A DNA stretch of 64,000 nucleotides. It comes from Burkholderia sp. SRS-46 (GTDB taxonomy: Bacteria > Pseudomonadota > Gammaproteobacteria > Burkholderiales > Burkholderiaceae). Position 1 is the stretch's first letter, and every line of letters begins with the position of its first letter. The DNA lies in NCBI RefSeq assembly GCF_004343775.1, contig NZ_PTXL01000015.1, positions 1-64,000 on the forward strand, read 5' to 3'. This document shows positions 1-9,030 of this stretch, in pieces. The notes under the pieces were generated by a model, which did no database searches, had not been told where the DNA came from, and saw only the letters and a program-made list of their open reading frames with translations. Position numbers and translations under genes: made by a program.

Positions 1-443
1 CGGTCGAGCTGGGCCTCGCGAACGAGAGCGGCTATTCGAGAAGCGGCGTGATCGACTCGGTCGACAACCGGCTCGACACGTCGTCGGGCACGATCCGCGT
101 GCGCGCGCGCTTCGACAACGCCGACGGCGCGCTGGTGCCGGGGCTCTACGCACGCGTGAAGGTGAGCGGCGGCGCGCCGCACCCGGCGCTGCTCGTCGAC
201 GACGCGGCGATCAACACCGACCAGGACAAGAAGTTCGTGTTCGTCGTCGACCCGCAGGGCCGCGTGTCGTATCGCGAAGTGCAGCCGGGGCTGCAGCACG
301 GCAATCGCCGGGCGATCGTCAGCGGCCTCGCCGCCGGCGATCGCGTGATCGTGAACGGCACGCAGCGCGTGCGGCCGGGCCAGCAGGTGAAGCCGCACGA
401 CGTGCCGATGACGGCGAGCGCGGCGGCCGACGCGCGTTCGTAG
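1..443 (+). CDS. RND efflux periplasmic adaptor subunit (C-terminal part)
   Basis: This is the C-terminal part (about 146 residues) of a HlyD/AcrA-type membrane fusion protein. The frame is already open at the left edge, with codons starting at base 3, so the N-terminus lies outside the window. Visible are the end of the beta-barrel domain (TSSGTIRVRARF, then LVPGLYARV) and the membrane-proximal domain (FVFVVDPQGRV, GLAAGDRVIVNG, VRPGQQV), the usual order in AcrA/MexA/MexE adaptors. The adaptor bridges inner-membrane pump and outer-membrane channel in the periplasm. The pump gene follows 61 bp downstream on the same strand and the channel gene overlaps the pump, so this is the first gene of a three-gene tripartite efflux operon. 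The family call is firm; the substrate cannot be told. Confidence 0.9.
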   Translation, partial: VELGLANESGYSRSGVIDSVDNRLDTSSGTIRVRARFDNADGALVPGLYARVKVSGGAPHPALLVDDAAINTDQDKKFVFVVDPQGRVSYREVQPGLQHGNRRAIVSGLAAGDRVIVNGTQRVRPGQQVKPHDVPMTASAAADARS

Positions 444-504
444 CCGGCTGCGCGCCGTTGCGCCGTTGCGCGCCGCACGCGCGTGCCACCAGAAAGGGCC
501 TTTC

Positions 505-3500
505 ATGAACGTATCGAAATTCTTCATCGACCGGCCGATCTTCGCGGGCGTGTTGTCGGTCGGCATTCTGCTCGCGGGCATCATCGCGATCTTCCTGCTG
601 CCGGTATCCGAGTATCCGGAGATCGTGCCGCCGTCGGTGATCGTCAAGGCGCAGTATCCGGGCGCGAACCCGAAGGTGATCGCCGAAACCGTCGCGTCGC
701 CGCTGGAGGAGCAGATCAACGGCGTCGAGGACATGCTGTACATGCAATCGCAGACCAACAGCGACGGCAACCTGACGATCACCGTCACGTTCAAGCTGGG
801 CACCGATCCCGACAAGGCCACGCAGCTCGTGCAGAACCGCGTGAACCAGGCGCTGCCGCGCCTGCCGGAAGACGTGCAGCGGCTCGGCGTGACGACGGTG
901 AAGAGTTCGCCGAGCATCACGATGATCGTGCACCTGATCTCGCCGGAGAATCGCTACGGCACGACGTATCTGCGCAATTACGCGCTGATCAACGTGAAGG
1001 ACCGGCTGTCGCGCATTCGCGGCGTGGGCGAGGTGCAGCTGTGGGGCGCGGGCGACTATTCGATGCGCGTGTGGCTCGATCCGCAGAAGGTCGCGCAGCG
1101 CGGCCTGACCGCCGCCGACGTCGTGCGCGCGATCCGCGAGCAGAACGTGCAGGTCGCGGCGGGCGTGGTGGGGGGATCGCCGTCGCTGGCCGATACGCCG
1201 CTGCAGCTGTCGGTGAACGCGCGCGGCCGCCTGCAGACCGAGGACGAGTTCGGCGACATCGTCGTGAAGACGGCGCCGGACGGCGGTGTCACGCACCTGC
1301 GCGACATCGCGCGCACCCAGCTCGGCGCGTCGAGTTACGGCTTGCGGGCGCTGCTCGACAACGAGTCGGCGGTCGCGATGCCGGTGTTCCAGTTGCCGGG
1401 CGCCAACGCGCTGCAGGTCGCGGAGGCCGTGCGCGCGGAAATGGACGATCTCAAGCGCGACTTTCCGGCCGGCGTCGACTACCGGATCGTCTACGACCAG
1501 ACGCTGTACATGCGCTCGAGCATCGAAGCGGTCGTGCACACGCTGGTCGAGGCGATCGTGCTGGTCGCGCTCGTCGTGATCGTGTTCCTGCAGACCTGGC
1601 GCGCGTCGATCATTCCGCTGATCGCGGTGCCGGTGTCGATCGTCGGCACCTTCGCGCTGCTGCTCGCGTTCGGTTACTCGATCAATACGCTGTCGCTGTT
1701 CGGGATGGTGCTCGCGATCGGGATCGTGGTCGACGACGCGATCGTCGTGGTCGAGAACGTCGAACGCAACATCGAGAGCGGGATGACCGCGCGGCAGGCG
1801 ACCTACAAGGCGATGCAGGAGGTGAGCGGGCCGATCATCGCGATCGCGCTGACGCTCGTCGCCGTGTTCGTGCCGCTCGCGTTCATGTCGGGCCTGACGG
1901 GGCAGTTCTACAAGCAGTTCGCGATGACGATCGCGATCTCGACGGTGATCTCGGCGTTCAACTCGCTGACGCTGTCGCCGGCGCTGTCCGCGATCCTTCT
2001 GAAAGGGCATGGCGACAAGGAAGACCGGCTGACGCGCGCGATGAACCGCGTGCTCGGCGGCTTCTTCCGCCGCTTCAACACGGTGTTTCGACGCGGCGCG
2101 GAGCACTACGGGCGCGGTGTGCGCGGCGTGCTGTCGCGGCGCTCGCTGGTGCTCGCGATGTATCTGCTGCTGATCGGCGCTGCCGTGCTCGTCGCGCGCG
2201 CGGTGCCGACCGGCTTCATTCCGGCGCTGGACCGCGGCTATCTCGTCGCGTTCGCACAATTGCCCAGCGGCGCATCGCTGGATCGCACCGAATCGGTGAT
2301 GCGGCAGATGGCGTCCATCGCGCTGAAGCAGCCGGGCGTCGACCACGCGCCGGCGTTCCCGGGGATGTCGGTGAACGGCTTCATGAACAGTTCGAGCGCG
2401 GGCATCGTGTTCGTGATGCTGAAACCGGCGCGCGAGCGGCGCGGGCTGTCGGCCGACGCGATCGCCGCGTCGTTGAACCGCCAGTACGGCGGGATCAAAG
2501 GCGCCTTCATCGCGGTGTTCCCGCCGCCGGCGGTGTTCGGTCTCGGCACGCTCGGCGGCTTCAAGCTGCAGATCGAGGATCGCGGCGCGGTCGGCTATAC
2601 GCGGCTGGCGGACGCGGCACGCGAATTCATCGCGCAGATGAAAAACGCGCCGGAATTCGGCCGGGTGTTTACGAACTACCAGATCAACGTGCCGCAGCTG
2701 AACGTCGATCTCGATCGCGTGAAGGCGAAGCAGCTCGGCGTGTCGGTCACCGACGTGTTCAACACGATGCAGGTGTATCTCGGCTCGCTGTACGTGAACG
2801 ACTTCAACCGCTTCGGCCGCGTGTACCAGGTGCGCGTGCAGGCGGATGCACCATTCCGCCAGCGCGCGGACGACATCCTGCAGCTGAAGACGCGCAATGC
2901 CGGCGGCGAGATGGTGCCGCTGTCGTCGCTCGTCACGGTGACGCCGACGTTCGGCCCCGAGATGGTGGTGCGCTACAACGGCTACACCGCGGCCGACGTC
3001 AACGGCGGGCCCGCGCCCGGCTTCTCGTCGGGGCAGGCGCAGGCGGCGGTCGAGCGGATCGCGGCACAGACGCTGCCGCGCGGCGTGAAGTTCGAGTGGA
3101 CCGACCTCACGTACCAGCAGCTCCTCGCGGGCAACGCGGCGATCTGGGTGTTTCCGATCAGCGTGCTGCTGGTGTTCCTCGTGCTCGCCGCGCAATACGA
3201 GAGCCTGACGCTGCCGCTCGCGGTGATCCTGATCGTGCCGATGAGCATCCTGTCGGCGCTCACCGGCGTGTGGCTCACGCAGGGCGACAACAACATCTTC
3301 ACGCAGATCGGCCTGATGGTGCTGGTGGGGTTGTCGGCGAAGAACGCGATCCTGATCGTCGAGTTCGCGCGCGAGCTGGAGCATGACGGCAGGACGCCGT
3401 TCGAAGCGGCGATCGAGGCGAGCCGGCTGCGGCTGCGGCCGATCCTGATGACGTCGATCGCGTTCGTCATGGGCGTGGTGCCGCTCGTCACGTCGACCGG

Positions 3501-3699
3501 CGCGGGCGCGGAGATGCGCCATGCGATGGGCGTCGCGGTGTTCTTCGGGATGCTCGGCGTGACGCTGTTCGGGCTGATGCTGACGCCGGTGTTCTATGTG
3601 GTGCTGCGTACGCTCGCGGGCGGCAAGATTCACGCTGCCGAAAAGGGCGCGGCCGGCTACGGCGTGCCGGCTTCGGATGCTCGAGGAGACGCGACGTGA
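505..3699 (+). CDS. RND multidrug efflux pump, HAE1 family (MexF-like)
   Basis: Inner-membrane proton/drug antiporter of a tripartite efflux system, 1064 residues, the normal size for hydrophobe/amphiphile RND pumps. The start at 505 (MNVSKFFIDRPIFAGVL) is the canonical HAE1 N-terminus and follows a purine-rich AGAAAGGG; a longer reading from 466 adds 13 atypical residues. The proton-relay aspartates are D410 and D411 in TM4 (VVDDAIVVVENVER), and the TM10 lysine is K946 (GLSAKNAILIVEFA). Two large periplasmic loops are present at the usual places. The closest named relatives by eye are MexF and BpeF, but assignment to one Burkholderia RND system is not possible here. The stop overlaps the start of the outer-membrane factor gene by 4 bp, implying coupled translation. 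Confidence 0.96.
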   Translation: MNVSKFFIDRPIFAGVLSVGILLAGIIAIFLLPVSEYPEIVPPSVIVKAQYPGANPKVIAETVASPLEEQINGVEDMLYMQSQTNSDGNLTITVTFKLGTDPDKATQLVQNRVNQALPRLPEDVQRLGVTTVKSSPSITMIVHLISPENRYGTTYLRNYALINVKDRLSRIRGVGEVQLWGAGDYSMRVWLDPQKVAQRGLTAADVVRAIREQNVQVAAGVVGGSPSLADTPLQLSVNARGRLQTEDEFGDIVVKTAPDGGVTHLRDIARTQLGASSYGLRALLDNESAVAMPVFQLPGANALQVAEAVRAEMDDLKRDFPAGVDYRIVYDQTLYMRSSIEAVVHTLVEAIVLVALVVIVFLQTWRASIIPLIAVPVSIVGTFALLLAFGYSINTLSLFGMVLAIGIVVDDAIVVVENVERNIESGMTARQATYKAMQEVSGPIIAIALTLVAVFVPLAFMSGLTGQFYKQFAMTIAISTVISAFNSLTLSPALSAILLKGHGDKEDRLTRAMNRVLGGFFRRFNTVFRRGAEHYGRGVRGVLSRRSLVLAMYLLLIGAAVLVARAVPTGFIPALDRGYLVAFAQLPSGASLDRTESVMRQMASIALKQPGVDHAPAFPGMSVNGFMNSSSAGIVFVMLKPARERRGLSADAIAASLNRQYGGIKGAFIAVFPPPAVFGLGTLGGFKLQIEDRGAVGYTRLADAAREFIAQMKNAPEFGRVFTNYQINVPQLNVDLDRVKAKQLGVSVTDVFNTMQVYLGSLYVNDFNRFGRVYQVRVQADAPFRQRADDILQLKTRNAGGEMVPLSSLVTVTPTFGPEMVVRYNGYTAADVNGGPAPGFSSGQAQAAVERIAAQTLPRGVKFEWTDLTYQQLLAGNAAIWVFPISVLLVFLVLAAQYESLTLPLAVILIVPMSILSALTGVWLTQGDNNIFTQIGLMVLVGLSAKNAILIVEFARELEHDGRTPFEAAIEASRLRLRPILMTSIAFVMGVVPLVTSTGAGAEMRHAMGVAVFFGMLGVTLFGLMLTPVFYVVLRTLAGGKIHAAEKGAAGYGVPASDARGDAT

Positions 3700-5222
3700 A
3701 CGGCAACAACCCTAACGGCCACCCTCACGCGAACGGCCGATTCGTGCGGACCGCCGCGCTTGCCGTGGCGAGCACGCTGCTCGCGGCATGGCTTGCCGCC
3801 TGCGCGGTGGGGCCCGACTACCAGCGGCCGGACGTCGCGACGCCCGCCGCGTTCAAGGAAGCGCCGGCGCTCGCGGCCGGCGAGCGGGCCGGCACGTGGA
3901 AGCAGGCCGAGCCGGCGGATGCCGCGCATCGCGGCGAATGGTGGAAGGCGTTCGGCGATCCGGTGCTCGATGCGCTCGAGGCCCAGGCGCTGGCCGCGAA
4001 CCAGGATCTGAAGGCCGCGGCGGCGCGCGTCGAGGAAGCGCGCGCGGCCACCCGCTCCGCACGCTCGCAGTGGTTCCCGCAGATCGGCGCCGGTTTCGGG
4101 CCGACCCGCCAGGGGCTGTCGTCGGCGTCGCGGTCGCTGCCGCAGGGCAGCGGCCCGACCACCGCGACGCTGTGGCGCGCGCAGGGCACGGTGTCGTATG
4201 AGGCGGACCTGTTCGGCCGCGTCGGCCGCAACGTCGAGGCGTCGCGCGCGGACCAGGCGCAGAGTGAAGCGCTGTTCCGCTCGGTGCAGCTCGCGCTGCA
4301 GGCAGACGTCGCGCAGAACTACTTCGCGTTGCGCCAGCTCGATTCCGACCAGGACCTGTACCGCCGCACGGTCGAGCTGCGCGACCAGGCACTGAGGCTC
4401 GTGCAGCGCCGCTTCAACGAAGGCGACATCAGCGAGCTCGACGTGTCGCGCGCGAAGAACGAGCTGGCGAGTGCGCAGGCCGATGCGGTGGGCGTCGCGC
4501 GGCGCCGCGCGGCGTCGGAGCACGCGCTCGCGATCCTGCTCGGCAAGGCGCCGGCGGATTTCGCGCTCAAGCAAACGCCGCTCGTGCCGGTCGCGGTGAA
4601 GGTGCCGCCGGGCTTGCCGTCGGCGCTGCTCGAACGACGCCCGGACATCGCGGCGGCCGAGCGCGCGATGGCGGCGGCGAACGCGCGCATCGGGCTCGCG
4701 AAGTCGGCGTACTTCCCGAAGCTCGACATCACGGGGTCGGCCGGCTTCGAAGCGTCGACGCTCGGCAACCTGTTCATGTGGTCGAGCCGCACGTTCCTGC
4801 TCGGGCCGTTCGCGGGCACGGCACTCACGCTGCCGCTGTTCGACGGCGGGCGGCGCGCGGCCGGCGTGCAGCAGGCGCGCGCGCAATACGACGAGCAAGT
4901 GGCGAACTACCGGCAGCAGGTGCTCGTCGCGTTCCGCGAGGTCGAGGACAATCTCGCGGACCTGCGGCTGCTCGACGACCAGATCCGCGCGCAGGATGCG
5001 GCCGTCAAGGCATCGCGGCGCGCGGCGACGCTGTCGCGCACGCAGTATCAGGAAGGCGAGGTCAGCTATCTCGACGTGATCGATGCGGAGCGGTCGGTGT
5101 TGGCGTCGCAATTGCAGGCGAACCAGTTGACGGGCGCGCAGGCGGTATCGACCGTGAACCTGATTCGTGCGCTGGGTGGCGGGTGGGGGAGTATTCAGTC
5201 GCCGCAAAACCGGATTTCCTGA
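3696..5222 (+). CDS. Outer-membrane efflux lipoprotein, NodT/OprM family
   Basis: Outer-membrane channel of the RND pump, 508 residues. The GTG start overlaps the pump stop (GTGA) and is preceded by GAGGAGA at 3683-3689. The N-terminus is a lipoprotein signal peptide ending in LAAC, making Cys36 the acylated residue, followed by AVGPDYQRP, the typical OprM/NodT opening. Two OEP repeats follow; the second contains LERRPDIAAAERAMAAANARIGLAKSA split by the usual FP/LD signature (SAYFPKLDITGS). The C-terminal half carries YQEGEVSYLDVIDAER, also characteristic. It should assemble as a trimeric barrel-plus-tunnel docking to the adaptor. This is the last gene of the operon; the DNA then turns AT-rich and no gene follows closely. 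Confidence 0.96.
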   Translation: MNGNNPNGHPHANGRFVRTAALAVASTLLAAWLAACAVGPDYQRPDVATPAAFKEAPALAAGERAGTWKQAEPADAAHRGEWWKAFGDPVLDALEAQALAANQDLKAAAARVEEARAATRSARSQWFPQIGAGFGPTRQGLSSASRSLPQGSGPTTATLWRAQGTVSYEADLFGRVGRNVEASRADQAQSEALFRSVQLALQADVAQNYFALRQLDSDQDLYRRTVELRDQALRLVQRRFNEGDISELDVSRAKNELASAQADAVGVARRRAASEHALAILLGKAPADFALKQTPLVPVAVKVPPGLPSALLERRPDIAAAERAMAAANARIGLAKSAYFPKLDITGSAGFEASTLGNLFMWSSRTFLLGPFAGTALTLPLFDGGRRAAGVQQARAQYDEQVANYRQQVLVAFREVEDNLADLRLLDDQIRAQDAAVKASRRAATLSRTQYQEGEVSYLDVIDAERSVLASQLQANQLTGAQAVSTVNLIRALGGGWGSIQSPQNRIS

Positions 5223-5677
5223 ATGACGGAGTGCGGAACCTACCAGAAAAGGGGGGTAAATGGATTTAAATCTTGCGATCCCTTGTTTTGAAAGATGACA
5301 CAATTAAAGGTTGGTCATAATAAGGATGTTGCTATTTGATATTGAACTCTAGATTGCTCGGAACTATTGCTCGAAATTAATCGGGTTGCCTGGTCGAGCC
5401 GATCGCGGCGAATTGCTTTCAATGATCCGTGCCCCGGAATTTGGTCTCGATTGCGAGATGGTGCCGGTGAAATCGAGGTGATTTGGCGACGGCGGGGAAT
5501 AATTGGCCAAATCGAATCGACAGGCTTCTACCATTCTTTCCTGGCTGGGCCGGGAGGGATCGCTGTTGCGCGGCGAAATCATTCTCGCGTATTTGACTCC
5601 AATCGATAATTCGAATTATTGTTGACGATCTCGCGCGCAATGAGTCGAGTTGATAATGCCTTTGTGAAAAAGGGCCT

Positions 5678-5706
5678 TTGACTTTTTCAATTTCGAGGTA
5701 TATATT
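5678..5706 (+). promoter_or_regulatory. Consensus-like sigma-70 promoter
   Basis: TTGACT at 5678-5683 and TATATT at 5701-5706 are separated by exactly 17 bp, a near-ideal housekeeping promoter in an AT-rich setting. Transcription would start near 5713 and run rightwards. The first ribosome-binding-like sequence downstream is GAGGG at 5766-5770, before a small reading frame. This is a pattern match only. Confidence 0.6.
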
Positions 5707-5777
5707 GATCTAACGAATTCGAGGTGCTTCAATTCTAAAAAAGATTTCCACGATAGCTTTTATGCGAGGGCAATGTG

Positions 5778-5981
5778 ATGGCCGGTGGTATCCCCACGAC
5801 TGCTTGTCACTTGAATGGCAGGCGTCCATTTTCTTTCGAGATTAAGCGAACGGATTTTCTCCGCCCGGTGACGCGAATCGTCGCGCTCGCCCGTCGTCGC
5901 AGCATGACCTCCGGGCTGGCATGGCCCGGCGCATGCATCGAATACCCGGCTGGCACCCTGCGTCCGGCCAAGCCGATCTGA
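5778..5981 (+). CDS. Possible small protein (67 aa) behind a strong promoter
   Basis: An ATG at 5778 lies 7 bp after GAGGG (5766-5770) and about 65 bp after the predicted start of the promoter at 5678-5706; a GTG one codon earlier is an alternative. The product would be 67 residues, basic, with no recognisable domain, signal peptide or membrane segment. Codon use is poorer in G/C at third positions than in neighbouring genes. Only the promoter and ribosome-binding site support it; the transcript could equally be noncoding. Confidence 0.25.
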   Translation: MAGGIPTTACHLNGRRPFSFEIKRTDFLRPVTRIVALARRRSMTSGLAWPGACIEYPAGTLRPAKPI

Positions 5982-6998
5982 CGCGCCCGCCGTCGCGCGA
6001 CATTCACGAGTCGAAAGTTCAAGCAAGCAATCGTTGCCCGGCAAGTCGCCGGCGCTGCGCGCATGGCATCGCGCGTGCGGTTGGCACGTGCGGCAGGTGT
6101 CGCCGCAGCGCGGTATCCCATGGTGTTGCCGGCTGCATCGAGGGCGCGACGAAACGGGGCGCCTGGGTGACGTCGGGTTCGCTGTTCCCGGTCGAGGCAA
6201 TGCCGGCCTGAACGAAGCCGCACGTCACCGCCGGCGCCGAGTCGATTCAGCTCTCGTGCGGTTATATAGGAATACTTACATGTCACCGACGGTTGAATGG
6301 ATGGATTGCGCAATCGATGCCAAGCCGTCGGGCCTGCAGGTCGGGCGGGCATCGTGATGGCGCCGCGTCACGCCTTGCTGAGTGTGCTCGCGTCGTTTCT
6401 CGAGCGGTGGGCGAGCCATGACATCGCGTGGTTCTGCGAGCCGGCCGAGCAGGCGAGGGCCGGGATGGCGGACGCAGGGCGAGCGGTATCGATTGAACGA
6501 CCGGCGAGCGACCACCACACGCTGTTGCCCGTCACGGCGGAGCCGAGTCGCCATCTCGATTCCGCAAGGCAGGCGAGTGCGCCGATCGAGCCGGACCAGG
6601 CGGCGCGGCGCACTTGATGCAATGCCGGGCACGGCGGCCGCAGGCGGTCCGGCGGCGTCACGGGTATCCGATTAGAGACATTGAGTCGATCACGAGGGTA
6701 GTCATGTTTGTCAAGCCAAGCAGGAACGTCAGGCAGTCACGCTTTACCCATTCTTACCCGCCGCCGCATTGATCCGTGGCGGCGAATGCCGCTGTCCAGA
6801 TCGAGCCGTCGTTCGCGGCGGCAGGCACCCCACAACGCCGATCGACGTTCCGCCCGCCCGGCGCCGCATGTCCCGATCATGCGGCCCGGATCACGTACCG
6901 GACCCGCGTGATGTCTGCGGCCGCCCCGCCCGGGCGGCGGGGCATCGTGTTGCCGATCGCCTTTGAACATTCGTAGACAGACCGGAAATGGAGATCAC

Positions 6999-8039
6999 AT
7001 GTCCGCTCCGATGCTATTCGAGTTTTCAACGTTTCCTTATGCGCCGCAGGACAAGCTGGCCGCGTGGCGCGAACAGAGTCGGCTCGCGGAAATCGTTCCC
7101 GGGAGCCGCGGCATGTCGGACGAGTCGGTACTCGACAGCGAGTTCGTCGGCATTCACGCGAACCAGATCATGATCGGCACGACGAACTATTCGGCAAAAA
7201 TCCACGACGACTCGATCAGCTACGACGCGATCCGCTGCAAGAAGCGCATACGCGAGGACGGCTTCGATCATTACGCATTCCGGGCCAGCAGAAGCAGCGT
7301 CTGGCGCGCCAGCAAGTTTGACAGTGTCGAATCCGTGCAGCCTCACCAGGTCGCCGTCGCGGACCTGACCCAGCCGTACCAGATCAACGTCGCCGTGGGC
7401 AGCTTCGTGGCGGTCATCGTGCCGAGGCGGATGATTCCGTTCGACCTCGCGGCGCGGCACGGCACGGTCGTCGGCGGTACGATCGCGACGCTCACGAGCC
7501 AGTACCTGAACACGCTGTCGACGAATCTGCGGGACGTCACCGCCGCCGAGGTTCCGAGCGTCGCGCAGGCGACGCTGGGCATGCTGACCGCGATGCTGAT
7601 GCCGACGCCGGACAACCTCCGCGAAGCGCAATCCGAGCTGAAGGTCGAAATGTTCGAGCGCGTGAAGGAATACATCAACGGGCATCTGGCGTCGCCGGAG
7701 TTGAGCGTGGAATCCATCTGCAAGACCGTCGGCCTTTCGAGGTCGAGCCTGTATCGGCTGTTCTCGGAGAACAACCTCGGTGTCAGCGAATACATCAAGC
7801 TCGCGCGACTCAGGAAGATCTACGCGATCCTGTCGTCGCCGGACGGGCGCAAGCAGCGGCTGCCGAATATCGCTTACCAGTACGGCTTCTACGATGTGCC
7901 GTCGCTGACGCGCGATTTCCGGAAATACTTCGGCAGTTCGCCGAAGGACGTCCAGTATTCGATCTGGGGGGCCAACCCCGTCAAGAAAGCACCTTCCGGC
8001 GCGCTCACGAACGATTTGCTGGGCTGGCACTACGTGTAA
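6999..8039 (+). CDS. AraC-family transcriptional regulator
   Basis: Transcription factor of 346 residues. The N-terminal two-thirds resembles the AraC-binding-like sensor domain (AraC_binding_2 type), with no clear ligand signature. The C-terminal 100 residues carry both helix-turn-helix motifs: VESICKTVGLSRSSLYRLF and, after the linker, LPNIAYQYGFYDVPSLTRDF, ending with the typical YFGSSPKDVQ. The start at 6999 (MSAPMLFEFSTF) follows GGAG at 6990-6993; an ATG at 6963 in the same frame adds 12 unlikely residues. It stands alone between the gene-poor region and the H-NS-like gene, so its target is not evident from context. Confidence 0.92.
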   Translation: MSAPMLFEFSTFPYAPQDKLAAWREQSRLAEIVPGSRGMSDESVLDSEFVGIHANQIMIGTTNYSAKIHDDSISYDAIRCKKRIREDGFDHYAFRASRSSVWRASKFDSVESVQPHQVAVADLTQPYQINVAVGSFVAVIVPRRMIPFDLAARHGTVVGGTIATLTSQYLNTLSTNLRDVTAAEVPSVAQATLGMLTAMLMPTPDNLREAQSELKVEMFERVKEYINGHLASPELSVESICKTVGLSRSSLYRLFSENNLGVSEYIKLARLRKIYAILSSPDGRKQRLPNIAYQYGFYDVPSLTRDFRKYFGSSPKDVQYSIWGANPVKKAPSGALTNDLLGWHYV

Positions 8040-8238
8040 GCGGCGCACGGCGTCTCCGCCGTTTCCGGGGATGCCCGCTTTCGGCCGAGTGGGCGGCAAA
8101 GCCGTGTTGCGAGTCAGGAAAGAACGTCTGGAGCCGGGGCGGTCTGATCGACGGGCAGCCGGACCGACCGTGGAAACGTGTCATCACCGCGACCATCCGT
8201 TACCATCCGTCTGTCATCGAATAAATCATCGATTGATC

Positions 8239-8565
8239 ATGATCACTGAACTTCAGAATCTGAAGACGCAATTACGTGAATTGAATTCACGTCTTTCGGA
8301 CGTCAAGCGGGACGAAAAGCAATCGCTGCTCGAAGCCATTCAGGAAGGCGTTGCCCTGTACGGCATCACGGAGGAGGAGCTGCTGCGCGCGGCCGGCTTC
8401 CGCAAAGCGCGCAAGTCGCGCGCGCCGGCGCGGTACTACGATCCGTCCACGGGCAAGACGTGGTCGGGTTATGGCCCGCGGCCAAAGTGGCTCGCAGGCA
8501 AGAATCTCGACGACTACGTGGTCGACCGGGCGGCGAAGCCGTGGTGGCCCAGAGACGAGTCGTAA
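8239..8565 (+). CDS. H-NS family nucleoid-associated protein (short type)
   Basis: Small DNA-binding protein of 108 residues. Residues 1-35 form a charged helical oligomerisation region (LQNLKTQLRELNSRLSDVKR). The C-terminal part carries the H-NS core YYDPSTGKTWSGYGPRPKWL at residues 66-85, in which the G-x-G-x-x-P loop inserts into AT-rich minor grooves. The length is typical of the H-NS paralogues found in several copies per Burkholderia genome. The start at 8239 gives the classical N-terminus; a reading from 8071 in the same frame adds 56 non-family residues. It probably silences AT-rich or foreign DNA. It has no operon partner. Confidence 0.93.
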   Translation: MITELQNLKTQLRELNSRLSDVKRDEKQSLLEAIQEGVALYGITEEELLRAAGFRKARKSRAPARYYDPSTGKTWSGYGPRPKWLAGKNLDDYVVDRAAKPWWPRDES

Positions 8566-8680
8566 CGCGAACCGGTATCCGCCGCGGCGCTGGCGGCGGC
8601 CGCCGCCGCGATGCTTCCCGCGCGCCGGAGCACGGCGAGACAGCAAGACGATTCGCAATCGACGCGCGTCGGCAAAGGCG

Positions 8681-9022
8681 TCAATGAAAGAAAAGCGCCC
8701 GCATCCCGAACGTGTGATGCGCTTCCGCCGCCATCAGCACCATCAGCACGATCAGGCACAGCGGCGGTATCAGGATCGCATACACCAGCGCCAGCCGCTC
8801 CCACATCATGTGCATGAAAATCGACACGATCAGCCCGGCCTTGGCGAGCATGAGCACGACGATCAGCACCCAGCGCACCAGCCCCTGCACGCGGAAGTAG
8901 TCCACCAGGTACGACATCGTGCTCAGAACGAACAGCAGCGCCCAGATCTTCAGGTAGATGCCGATCGGATGCTGCTGGCCGTGCGCGGCGTCGGGTCGGT
9001 GGGCGGGATCGGTGTGGTCCAT
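8681..9022 (-). CDS. Cytochrome c oxidase subunit IV (caa3 type)
   Basis: Small membrane subunit of 113 residues with three predicted transmembrane helices (IYLKIWALLFVLSTMSYLVD, WVLIVVLMLAKAGLIVSIFM, LVYAILIPPLCLIVLMVLM). This matches the COX4 pro/prokaryotic cytochrome oxidase subunit IV family, including the helix-2 pattern KAGLIVSIFMHMMWER. The start MDHTDPAHRPD at 9022 lies 8 bp after the subunit III stop. It is the last gene of the operon and probably stabilises the CuB site during assembly rather than carrying cofactors. Confidence 0.88.
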   Translation of the reverse strand: MDHTDPAHRPDAAHGQQHPIGIYLKIWALLFVLSTMSYLVDYFRVQGLVRWVLIVVLMLAKAGLIVSIFMHMMWERLALVYAILIPPLCLIVLMVLMAAEAHHTFGMRALFFH

Positions 9023-9030
9023 GGGCTGCC

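Larger units (their letters stand above)
5223..6998. other. Long gene-poor intergenic stretch with AT-rich left half
   Basis: About 1.8 kb between the efflux operon and the AraC-type gene has no convincing conserved gene on either strand. Bases about 5230-5760 are clearly richer in A and T than the rest of the window and contain a consensus-like sigma-70 promoter, followed by one small possible reading frame (both listed separately). Bases 5980-6960 have ordinary GC content, but the open frames there do not look protein-like. A stretch starting with ATG at 6357 keeps high GC at third positions for about 40 codons and then loses it; I do not call it. Confidence 0.6.

Noticed and set aside
319..3633. 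Very long open frame on the minus strand opposite the RND pump gene
   Set aside because: The product is almost only Arg, His, Ala, Asp and Gln, the usual shadow of a GC-rich gene; the plus strand encodes a textbook RND pump.
5807..6352. 181-codon minus-strand frame in the gene-poor region
   Set aside because: No domain, no ribosome-binding site, and low-complexity Arg/Ala composition.
6357..6617. Plus-strand frame with good codon bias for its first 40 codons
   Set aside because: Bias disappears after about 40 codons, there is no convincing ribosome-binding site, and no family is recognised.
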